From contig JAEZZM010000039.1 of NCBI GenBank assembly GCA_023418575.1, positions 1 through 37,485 of the forward strand: 37,485 nt of DNA, in the 5' to 3' direction. The notes beneath the pieces were generated by a model. The model had not been told where the DNA came from. It did not search any database and worked only from the letters and a program-made list of their open reading frames with translations. Made by a program: the position numbers and the translations under genes. Of the stretch, positions 1 to 6,296 are shown one piece after another; positions within the stretch are counted from its first letter, which is position 1, and every line of letters begins with the position of its first letter. The stretch is from Actinomycetes bacterium (GTDB lineage Bacteria > Actinomycetota > Coriobacteriia > Coriobacteriales > JAEZZM01).

Positions 1-374
1 GTAAAAGCTGCGCCCAAAACAAAGAAAGCGCAGGAGATACCTACTACAAAACAGACTGTATTTATAATGGGTAGGCTTAAGAGCCTTGTTGACTGTGACT
101 GTGGCTGTTGCTGTGGGATAGCAGTACTGCCACCCTCCTTGCTGGTGGCTCCAGCTTCGCCGCTGTCGTCATGAGCAGCAGCATCGCTTGCGCCACCTGC
201 GCCAGCACCGCCTGCGCCAGCAGCGCTTGCGCGAGAGCCTGTTGACTCAGAGGCTGTTAAGAGAGATAAATATACAGGTAACACGGGTATCACGCAGGGG
301 GAGAAAAAGGATAGTAAACCCGCTGTAAAAACCACAAGGGCTGAAAGATTTTGGGCAGTTTGTATGCTGTCCAT
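1..374 (-). CDS. ccdA: CcdA/DsbD-family thiol-disulfide transmembrane protein, partial (C-terminus beyond window)
   Basis: The reading frame starts at the complement of 372-374 and runs off the left edge, leaving 124 codons. A clean AGGAGG lies at 381-386 (complement), six bases before the ATG. The first membrane segment (about residues 12-40) contains FFSPCVIPVLPVYLSLL, the SPC-x-P signature of CcdA, whose cysteine (C26) passes reducing equivalents across the membrane to extracytoplasmic thiol proteins or c-type cytochromes. A second hydrophobic segment starts near residue 103. Between them, residues 41-97 form a Ala/Gly/Ser/Gln-rich linker that normal CcdA lacks; its DNA is GC-rich and repetitive. 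It is transcribed divergently from the radical SAM gene 72 bases away. The family call is firm; the later CcdA segments and second active cysteine are out of view. Confidence 0.85.
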   Translation of the reverse strand, partial: MDSIQTAQNLSALVVFTAGLLSFFSPCVIPVLPVYLSLLTASESTGSRASAAGAGGAGAGGASDAAAHDDSGEAGATSKEGGSTAIPQQQPQSQSTRLLSLPIINTVCFVVGISCAFFVLGAAF

Positions 375-446
375 GGGATTCCTCCTGTTTATTAGCTATT
401 TTATGATAGGGTAGAGCTATTAACTACTCGAAAGGACATCTTAGAT

Positions 447-1808
447 ATGATTTCCGAGCGCATTTTATCTCGTTTAATTCAAGCCTTGGGAAATAAATAT
501 TTTCATATTAACCCCACAGAAGAGCAGTGTCTTCCGGGTCCACAAGCCTCAAAGGACTACATGCTTTATATGCACATACCCTTTTGTGAGGTCTTATGCC
601 CCTATTGTTCATTCAATCGCTTTAAATTTACAGAAGAGCGTGCAGTGCCTTATTTCAAGAATTTGCGCAAAGAAATAAAAATGCTTCATGATCTTGGTTA
701 TGAGTTCAAAGAAGTTTATGTGGGAGGCGGCACTCCAACTGTTATGATGGATGAGCTTGAAGAAACCATAGCTTATGCTCGTGAGCTCTTTCCCAGTATT
801 AAAGACGTTTCTTCTGAGACAAATCCCAATCATCTTATCCCAGAATATCTTGAACGCCTTAGTAAGATAGTCCAGCGTTTAAGCGTAGGTGTTCAAAGCT
901 TTGATGACGGCTTGCTTAAAAAAATGGATCGTTATTACAAGTACGGTTCTGCTCAAGAAACCTTTGACAGAATAAAAGCAGTTTCTGGTATGTTTACTTC
1001 TCTCAATGTAGATATGATTTTCAATTTCCCTGGTCAGACCAGAGAAATGCTGGAACATGATATAGAGATGGTTAAGGCATCTGGAGCAAATCAGACAACC
1101 TTTTACCCTCTTATGGTCTCTCCTGTTTCACGCCGTTCCATAGAAAAGAATCTGGGTACGGTAGATTATCGCAGAGAGGCTGAATATTATCATCTTATAT
1201 ACGATAGTTTTTGCGGGGGAGAACAGCCCGAATTTGTCCCTAATTCTGCTTACACCTTCTCTAGGCATGCAGATGCTATGGTAGATGAGTATGTAGTGAA
1301 TTACGAAGAATATCCTGCAGCGGGATCAGGTGGTATTTCTTATCTCAATGGCTCTCTTTACGTAAATAGCTTTTCTTTAAGCGACTATAATCGCCGCATT
1401 GAGGCAGGCAAGATGTCAGTTATGGGTAAAACCGTTTTCCCCAAAATAGATGCCATGCGTTACCGCTTTATGATGGAACTTTTTGGCTTAAAGCTTGATA
1501 AGAAGGCCTGGAAGCAGCGCTTTGGCGTAAGTGTAAAACGGGGTATTCCTGGAGAGTATTGGTTTATGAAGCTTAATGGGGCCTTTGATAGGGATGACGA
1601 TGAATGCCTAACGCTTACACCTAAGGGACGCTATCTTATGGTTGTTATGATGCGCCAATTCTTTATCGGTGTAAATTCCCTGCGTGATGAGGCAAGAGCT
1701 GCTCTTCCTGGAGATGAACACGCCCTTATCTTTGATAATGGTACCGAGATCTTACATAAAGGAAAAGAGGGCGCTCAGTCCTGCTCTGGCTGTGGTCATA
1801 TTAGTTAA
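447..1808 (+). CDS. HemN/HutW-like radical SAM protein
   Basis: 453 residues; ATG preceded by AAAGGA at 431-436. The radical SAM cluster motif is C47-x3-C51-x2-C54 inside YMHIPFCEVLCPYCSF, followed by GGGTPT at residues 93-98, the SAM-binding glycine motif typical of the coproporphyrinogen-III-dehydrogenase-like (HemN/HemW/HutW) branch. SVGVQSFDD (about residue 145) and NVDMIFNFPGQT (about 190) are further family blocks. Known relatives include oxygen-independent coproporphyrinogen dehydrogenases, the heme chaperone HemW and the HutW/ChuW enzymes of anaerobic heme breakdown. Which applies here cannot be decided: no heme-synthesis or heme-uptake gene is adjacent. The C-terminus ends with CSGCGHIS, a CxxC that might bind metal or an extra cluster. 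It stands 84 bases before the permease gene, which has its own promoter-like element. Confidence 0.85.
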   Translation: MISERILSRLIQALGNKYFHINPTEEQCLPGPQASKDYMLYMHIPFCEVLCPYCSFNRFKFTEERAVPYFKNLRKEIKMLHDLGYEFKEVYVGGGTPTVMMDELEETIAYARELFPSIKDVSSETNPNHLIPEYLERLSKIVQRLSVGVQSFDDGLLKKMDRYYKYGSAQETFDRIKAVSGMFTSLNVDMIFNFPGQTREMLEHDIEMVKASGANQTTFYPLMVSPVSRRSIEKNLGTVDYRREAEYYHLIYDSFCGGEQPEFVPNSAYTFSRHADAMVDEYVVNYEEYPAAGSGGISYLNGSLYVNSFSLSDYNRRIEAGKMSVMGKTVFPKIDAMRYRFMMELFGLKLDKKAWKQRFGVSVKRGIPGEYWFMKLNGAFDRDDDECLTLTPKGRYLMVVMMRQFFIGVNSLRDEARAALPGDEHALIFDNGTEILHKGKEGAQSCSGCGHIS

Positions 1809-1835
1809 GCTCTTCTCCTTATTTAACTCCATCTT

Positions 1836-1868
1836 CACGACTTTTTCATATATAATAGAAAGGTCGTG
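1836..1868 (+). promoter_or_regulatory. Inverted repeat flanking a TATAAT -10 box before the NCS2 permease
   Basis: Arms 1836-1846 and 1858-1868 pair over 11 bp (CACGAC/GTCGTG perfect, then two G-T wobbles). TATAAT at 1851-1856 sits in the 11-base loop. No convincing -35 is visible. A repressor operator over the promoter is the simplest reading; a short RNA hairpin is the alternative. Confidence 0.45.
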
Positions 1869-1892
1869 GTTTTTAAAAACAAGGAGGTTTAC

Positions 1893-3311
1893 GTGGAGAC
1901 AGCTAGTCATAAAGAGCTATTCTCTTTTGAGGGCAAACCAAGACTTAAAGACTCATTGCCCCTGGCTTTGCAGCACGTAGTAGCAATGATTGCAGGTTGT
2001 ATTACACCTGCTTTAATTATCGCTGGAGCTGCGGGTCTAGAGCAGGGCGATAAGGTCTTGCTGATTCAGATGTCCTTATTTATGTCAGCTATTTCAACCA
2101 TTATCATGCTCTTTCCTATCTTTGGCTTTTTGGGAGCACGTTTGCCCGTTATTATCGGCGCATCATTTGCTTATGTTCCCACCATGTCAGCGGTAGCAAG
2201 TCAGTTTGCTGCTAGCACGGGAAGCCCTGTTCAGGCAATTGGCATTATTTTGGGTGCCCAAATCGTTGGTGGTATTGTAGCTGTACTCTTTGGTTTGGCT
2301 GTTAAGTGGATCAAGCCTTTCTTCCCACCACTGGTTACCGGAACTGTTGTATTTGTTATTGGTCTGTCTTTATATTCAGTAGCTATGAAATATATGGGCG
2401 GTGCTGGTAATGTTGCAGTTCCCGGATGGGGTAGCTGGGAAAACTGGTTTGTAGGTATCTTTACCTTGGCCTGTGGTATCTTCTTTAATCACTTTACCAA
2501 GGGAATTTTTAAGCTCAGCTCTGTTCTCTTTGCTATGATCGTGGGCTATATTGTATCCATTCCTTTTGGCATGGTTAAGCTTGCAAGTGTTGGAACTGCC
2601 GGTTGGTTAGCTTTGGCCCCACCACTGCATTTCTTCCCAATTTTTGAACCTGCAGTTATCGTAAGCTTTGTAATCTTGTTTATCGTTAACTCAATTCAAG
2701 CAATTGGTGACTTTACCTCTACTACTGTTGGTGGTATGGATCGTGTTCCCACCACAAAGGAATTGCGCGGCGGTATTGTTGCTTATGGTTTTGTTAACAT
2801 GCTTTGCGCCGCTATGGGCTGCCCTCCAACAGCAACCTATTCACAAAACGTAGGTATTGTTGCTCAAAACCGCGTTATTGCACGTAACGTATTTTTGATT
2901 GCTGCTATTATCATTGGTATTGCAGGTATTTGTCCTAAACTCTCTGCTATTCTTACCACCATTCCTTATCCAGTAATTGGTGGTGCTACCTTATCAGTAT
3001 TTGCAATGATTACTATGAATGGTATTAGATTAATTGCAAAACAGCCCTTTACCCCACGCAACCTTACCATTGTTGGTTTGTCCGTTGCTGCTGGTATGGG
3101 CTTTACTGCAGTAGTAGATATGAGCAAAAATGTAGCTGGTTCTGTTGAGGCCATGGGATGGCTTTCTCCTAGTGCTTACACCGCTCTTGGTACCAGCCCT
3201 GTAGTTCTTGCATGTATCGTAGCTGTTATTCTTAACCTTGTATTGCGTGAGAAGGATGAGGATCGCGCTCCTGAGGATCGTGTAAACAAGGAAGAACAAG
3301 CTGCTGCTTAG
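1893..3311 (+). CDS. NCS2-family nucleobase (xanthine/uracil-type) permease
   Basis: 472 residues from GTG at 1893, chosen because AGGAGG lies at 1882-1887 with five-base spacing; an in-frame GTG at 1866 lacks a binding site. About 12-14 hydrophobic segments make this an integral membrane symporter. Family blocks are visible: QH at residues 27-28, GASFAYVPT (about 89-97), GDFTSTTVGGMDR (about 272-284) and ATYSQNVG (about 314-321), the NCS2 signature region. NCS2 proteins import purines or uracil with protons. At the usual substrate-binding glutamate before the GD motif (EAIGD in typical members) this protein reads QAIGD (Q269), so the exact substrate is uncertain. A strong terminator follows, so it probably ends its transcript. 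Confidence 0.9.
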   Translation: METASHKELFSFEGKPRLKDSLPLALQHVVAMIAGCITPALIIAGAAGLEQGDKVLLIQMSLFMSAISTIIMLFPIFGFLGARLPVIIGASFAYVPTMSAVASQFAASTGSPVQAIGIILGAQIVGGIVAVLFGLAVKWIKPFFPPLVTGTVVFVIGLSLYSVAMKYMGGAGNVAVPGWGSWENWFVGIFTLACGIFFNHFTKGIFKLSSVLFAMIVGYIVSIPFGMVKLASVGTAGWLALAPPLHFFPIFEPAVIVSFVILFIVNSIQAIGDFTSTTVGGMDRVPTTKELRGGIVAYGFVNMLCAAMGCPPTATYSQNVGIVAQNRVIARNVFLIAAIIIGIAGICPKLSAILTTIPYPVIGGATLSVFAMITMNGIRLIAKQPFTPRNLTIVGLSVAAGMGFTAVVDMSKNVAGSVEAMGWLSPSAYTALGTSPVVLACIVAVILNLVLREKDEDRAPEDRVNKEEQAAA

Positions 3312-3356
3312 TTTTCTTGCTCAACAATAAGAGCTCTGCATAAAGCGTGCACAACA

Positions 3357-3416
3357 ACGGTGTAGTCTAAGCTTTGTCTCAGTACAGGCTGTTAGAGACT
3401 GCACCGTTTTTATTTT
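3357..3416 (+). terminator. Rho-independent terminator after the NCS2 permease
   Basis: A 12-bp stem (ACGGTGTAGTCT at 3357-3368 with AGACTGCACCGT at 3396-3407, one G-T pair) is followed directly by TTTTATTTT. Confidence 0.9.
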
Positions 3417-3490
3417 GGCTCTTAGTCAGATGAGGTATAAACAGAGCTGAATATTACTAGAATATTACTATGGCTAGCAGAGTTTATATA

Positions 3491-3506
3491 CCTATATGCA
3501 TATAGG
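3491..3506. promoter_or_regulatory. 16-bp perfect palindrome upstream of yqeY
   Basis: CCTATATGCATATAGG is identical on both strands. It lies 42 bases before the YqeY start, in an AT-rich region between the NCS2 terminator and the gene, where an operator would be expected. No regulator was identified. Confidence 0.4.
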
Positions 3507-3548
3507 GTGATGAGTATATATCAAAGATCTTAAGGGGTGACATACAAC

Positions 3549-3995
3549 ATGACCAAGGCAGAATTAACAGAAGCTATTAAAGAAGCTATGCGTTCAAAGG
3601 ATAAGCTCAAACTATCAATCTTGCGTCAAATTAAAGAAATGATTTTACTTATCGATAAAACAGGAGAACGCGAATCTACTGATGCAGACGTAAATAGCGC
3701 TATCCAAAAGCTTATTAAGATGACCAATGAAACCTTAGAAGCTTCTGAAAAGGCAGGGACCAACGCCCAGCGCACAGAAGATCTGCGCTATCAGGTGGGC
3801 GTTCTGGAAAGTTTAATGCCCAGCATTCTTGATGGTGAAGAGCTTAAAAGCTTGATTTTAGACTTAAAAGATGAGCTTAAGATTGAAAGTATTAAGGATA
3901 TGGGCAGATTAATGAAAGCTTTGGGCGATAAAACCTCAAACTTATTTAATAAGGCAAAGGCTGCAGAGCTTATCAAAGAAGAGCTTTCAAAATAG
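3549..3995 (+). CDS. yqeY: GatB/YqeY-family protein
   Basis: 148 residues from ATG 3549, with AAGGGG at 3532-3537 upstream; an in-frame GTG at 3537 overlaps that binding site and is less likely. The whole protein is one YqeY unit: an N-terminal helical half (LTEAIKEAMRSKDKLKLSILRQIK) and a C-terminal half ending AKAAELIKEELSK, related to the tail domain of GatB, the amidotransferase subunit acting on mischarged tRNA. Free-standing YqeY proteins are about this length and their precise role is poorly defined. It has its own upstream region with a palindrome and runs convergently into yihY, nine bases beyond its stop, with no clear terminator between. Confidence 0.88.
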   Translation: MTKAELTEAIKEAMRSKDKLKLSILRQIKEMILLIDKTGERESTDADVNSAIQKLIKMTNETLEASEKAGTNAQRTEDLRYQVGVLESLMPSILDGEELKSLILDLKDELKIESIKDMGRLMKALGDKTSNLFNKAKAAELIKEELSK

Positions 3996-4004
3996 TATGT
4001 CTTT

Positions 4005-4934
4005 TTAAGCTTCAAGGAGCTCTTGTTCCTGGGCATCAGGCTCCTTGAGGCCTCTATTAATATCAATTTGATGATTGATTTCTGCACCCAATAAGAGCAT
4101 GCAGTTGATAATCCAAAAGAGCAGCAAGGTAATAATTACACCTGCTAAGGTTCCATATACAGCATCATATTTACCAAAGTTACTTACAAAGTAAGAAAAT
4201 CCCAAAACAACAGCTATAACTAAAATAAGTGCAATACTTGCTCCTGGAAAAAAGGCGCGGCCCTTTTTTCTGTGGCGCAGGCTAAAATCACTGGGTGTAG
4301 CAAAATAGAGCAAAGCAAGTACTGCAATAAAGCAAAGTAGGATAACAGGTGCTCGTAGTAGATGAATATAAGATAAGAGCGTTACGATATGCTTATCCAG
4401 GTGGCTTTCCAAAAAGCCCAGTAGCTGCTCACTCATCATGAAAAAGCCAGTGGCAACAACTAAAAGAATAAGAAGTATCAAGGTAAGAACTAACATACGA
4501 AGGCGCACAAGTATGCTATTTTGGGCATCTTCTGCCTTTGTATTTTGAATCTTATCAAGGGCGCGGCCAAAGCCAGAAAGATAGTTAGAGGCAGACCAAG
4601 CCATAGAAATTATACCTATAACAAAGGTAATGCCAATTCCGCCAAAATCTCTAAAGGTTAAAAGAGGCTCTTTTACTATTGAAAAAACTTCTGCTGAGAT
4701 ATTTTGCTCTAAAACAGGTAAGAGATTATCTAATAAGTATTGCGATAAGCCCAAAATACCAAGCAAGGAAACAGCAGCAAGAATAAGAGGAACAAAGGAA
4801 AATACAAGATAATAGGTAAGTCCAGCAGCAGCATCAGTTCCGCCATTTTTACTAAAACTTAAAAGGACTCGGCCAAGGAATGATTTTTGTGCGCTAAGGG
4901 CAATATCTTTAGCATGTTCAAGGTAAGACTTCAT
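4005..4934 (-). CDS. yihY: YihY/BrkB-family inner membrane protein
   Basis: 309 residues, minus strand, with about six transmembrane segments. Family blocks are clear: GGTDAAAGLTYYLVFSFVPL near residue 31 (the usual A-A-a-L-s-Y-Y-t-l-f-S-l-f-P block), SAWSASNYLSGFGRALD in the middle, and YGTLAGVIITLLLFW followed by LLGAEIN near the C-terminus. The family was once suspected of being ribonuclease BN and is now treated as a conserved membrane protein of unknown, possibly transport, function. The ribosome binding site is weak (a GGGA about nine bases before ATG). The 3' end contains a 9-bp inverted repeat (4012-4020 with 4040-4048). It is convergent with yqeY and divergent from the sortase gene. 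Confidence 0.88.
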   Translation of the reverse strand: MKSYLEHAKDIALSAQKSFLGRVLLSFSKNGGTDAAAGLTYYLVFSFVPLILAAVSLLGILGLSQYLLDNLLPVLEQNISAEVFSIVKEPLLTFRDFGGIGITFVIGIISMAWSASNYLSGFGRALDKIQNTKAEDAQNSILVRLRMLVLTLILLILLVVATGFFMMSEQLLGFLESHLDKHIVTLLSYIHLLRAPVILLCFIAVLALLYFATPSDFSLRHRKKGRAFFPGASIALILVIAVVLGFSYFVSNFGKYDAVYGTLAGVIITLLLFWIINCMLLLGAEINHQIDINRGLKEPDAQEQELLEA

Positions 4935-4975
4935 TGATAGATTCCCAAACGTTCTTATCTAAAAAATACAGTATC

Positions 4976-4999
4976 TGCAGTTCAATATGCAGTTCAATA
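4976..4999. repeat. Perfect 12-bp tandem duplication
   Basis: TGCAGTTCAATA occurs twice head to tail in the yihY-sortase spacer. It is one of several such two-copy duplications in the window. Confidence 0.9.
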
Positions 5000-5185
5000 G
5001 TGTTTAATCTGACACTTGTATAATGCCCAATTTCAGGCTTTTTGTCTACAGTAGACTCATAAGGCATAGCGCAGAGTTTAAAACAGGCTACATAGGCTTT
5101 TGCGCTTCCTTGCTGTTGCAACTATTAAACTAAGGCTTGAAAAAACAGAGCCTTTTGCAGATAAGATGACCAAAGCATGGTTAAG

Positions 5186-5214
5186 TTGTGCATACAATTA
5201 ACTAAGCATATATT
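5186..5214 (+). promoter_or_regulatory. Candidate sigma-70-type promoter for the sortase/KdpD-like pair
   Basis: TTGTGC at 5186-5191 and TATATT at 5209-5214 are separated by 17 bases, about 90 bases before the sortase start codon. The hexamers are imperfect, so this is a candidate only. Confidence 0.45.
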
Positions 5215-5302
5215 TTATGTGAGCAGCTAGAGTGAGATACTTGTTTTGCGGTATGATTCAAGGTGACTAATTTTGTACTAATGGTCCGACGTTTGGAGAA
5301 AA

Positions 5303-6265
5303 GTGGCTACAAACTACAATAATGCACATAAGGCTACTCAAAACCAGGCAACACAAGTTCGCCGCCCAGTTACAAATAGCGCTAACGGTGGAGCAGGTCG
5401 TCATTTTAGTCCTGCACCCAAAAATACCAAAAAGAGCAGCACAAAAATCTTTTCACTTATCGCAATAATTGTTGGTGTAATCCTTCTTATTGCGGCTGCG
5501 GTCATGTTTGGCCGTGAGTGGTTTGGTTCAAAAACTGCAGCTGATGATTTGCAGAAGGCCCAATCTGCTTTAGTTAGTTCAGATGGAGCACAGCCTCCTG
5601 CAGCAAATGAAGAAGTGCCAACAAATGCACAAATTCCTGTGGTTGATTGGGATAAGCTTCATGCAATCAATAAAGATATCTGTGCATGGTTACAAATTCC
5701 GGGCACCAACATTAACTATCCAGTAGTTCAAGGTGCTACAAATGATGATTATATTCTCACCACACTTAGTGGCGTATCTGCAGTTGAGGGCTCAATCTTC
5801 TTGGATTCAGACTCATCTAGAAACATAGATGATAGACACTCAATTGTATATGGTCATAATATCCAAAATGGCTCCATGTTCCATGCAATTGCTAGTTATG
5901 TAAACAAAGGTTTCTTTGATGAACATAGAACCGTTTACTACATCACTCCAGAAAAGAACTATGTTCTCAAAGCAATTGCCACCTACCTAACTGATGGTAA
6001 TGACACCAATGTTCGCGTCTTTGACTTTGCTTCTGATGCAGAGTTCCAAAACTGGCTTAAAGGTCGCCTGGATGCTTCAGTCGTTAAGGCTGATGACTTT
6101 AAGGTAGAAGAGGTCAATCATCTCTTTGAGTTTTCAACCTGCTCATACAGCCGCAAGGATGGACGCACCATCTTGTTAGCTATTGAGGATAAGACAGTTA
6201 ATAATCAGTCTGACCCTAATGCTAAGCCAGTAAACAGCAGTGAAGGACAGATGGTTAAGCAATAA
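5303..6265 (+). CDS. Class B sortase
   Basis: 320 residues, starting at GTG 5303 with GGAG four bases upstream. A cytoplasmic, basic and Ser/Asn-rich tail (1-48) is followed by one transmembrane anchor (about 49-70), a disordered stretch, then the extracellular sortase barrel from about residue 112. The transpeptidase residues are visible: His185 in IVYGHNI, Cys280 in FSTCSY, and Arg288 (Arg284 also near). The TLxTC-type block and long length fit class B. Sortases cut a sorting signal on exported proteins and join them to the wall or to pilin subunits. No protein with an obvious sorting motif is nearby, so the substrate is unknown. The KdpD-like gene begins 31 bases downstream, probably in the same transcript. 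Confidence 0.92.
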   Translation: MATNYNNAHKATQNQATQVRRPVTNSANGGAGRHFSPAPKNTKKSSTKIFSLIAIIVGVILLIAAAVMFGREWFGSKTAADDLQKAQSALVSSDGAQPPAANEEVPTNAQIPVVDWDKLHAINKDICAWLQIPGTNINYPVVQGATNDDYILTTLSGVSAVEGSIFLDSDSSRNIDDRHSIVYGHNIQNGSMFHAIASYVNKGFFDEHRTVYYITPEKNYVLKAIATYLTDGNDTNVRVFDFASDAEFQNWLKGRLDASVVKADDFKVEEVNHLFEFSTCSYSRKDGRTILLAIEDKTVNNQSDPNAKPVNSSEGQMVKQ

Positions 6266-6271
6266 GGCTTA

Positions 6272-6295
6272 AGGTAGATAGTCAGGTAGATAGTC
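6272..6295. repeat. Perfect 12-bp tandem duplication before the KdpD-like gene
   Basis: AGGTAGATAGTC occurs twice head to tail, ending two bases before the GTG start. It supplies the only, weak, ribosome-binding sequence (AGG, ten bases from the start), so copy number could affect translation. Confidence 0.9.
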
Positions 6296-6296
6296 T

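Larger units (their letters stand above)
4935..5302. other. Intergenic region between yihY and the sortase gene
   Basis: 368 bases without a convincing gene; a minus-strand frame of 67 codons overlaps the start of yihY and resembles nothing. It holds a perfect 12-bp tandem duplication (4976-4999) and a promoter candidate for the sortase (5186-5214). Confidence 0.7.

Noticed and set aside
1809..1892. Purine riboswitch before the NCS2 permease
   Set aside because: The distance from the -10 box to the start codon is under 40 bases, too short for the aptamer.
1684..1980. Frame bridging the radical SAM gene and the permease
   Set aside because: It runs out of frame through two well-supported genes and has no family sequence.
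4012..4048. Inverted repeat TCAAGGAGC/GCTCCTTGA as a yqeY-yihY terminator
   Set aside because: It lies inside the yihY coding end, the loop is 19 bases and no T-run follows on either strand.
4918..5121. Minus-strand frame of 67 codons upstream of yihY
   Set aside because: It overlaps the yihY start, has no ribosome binding site and no family resemblance.
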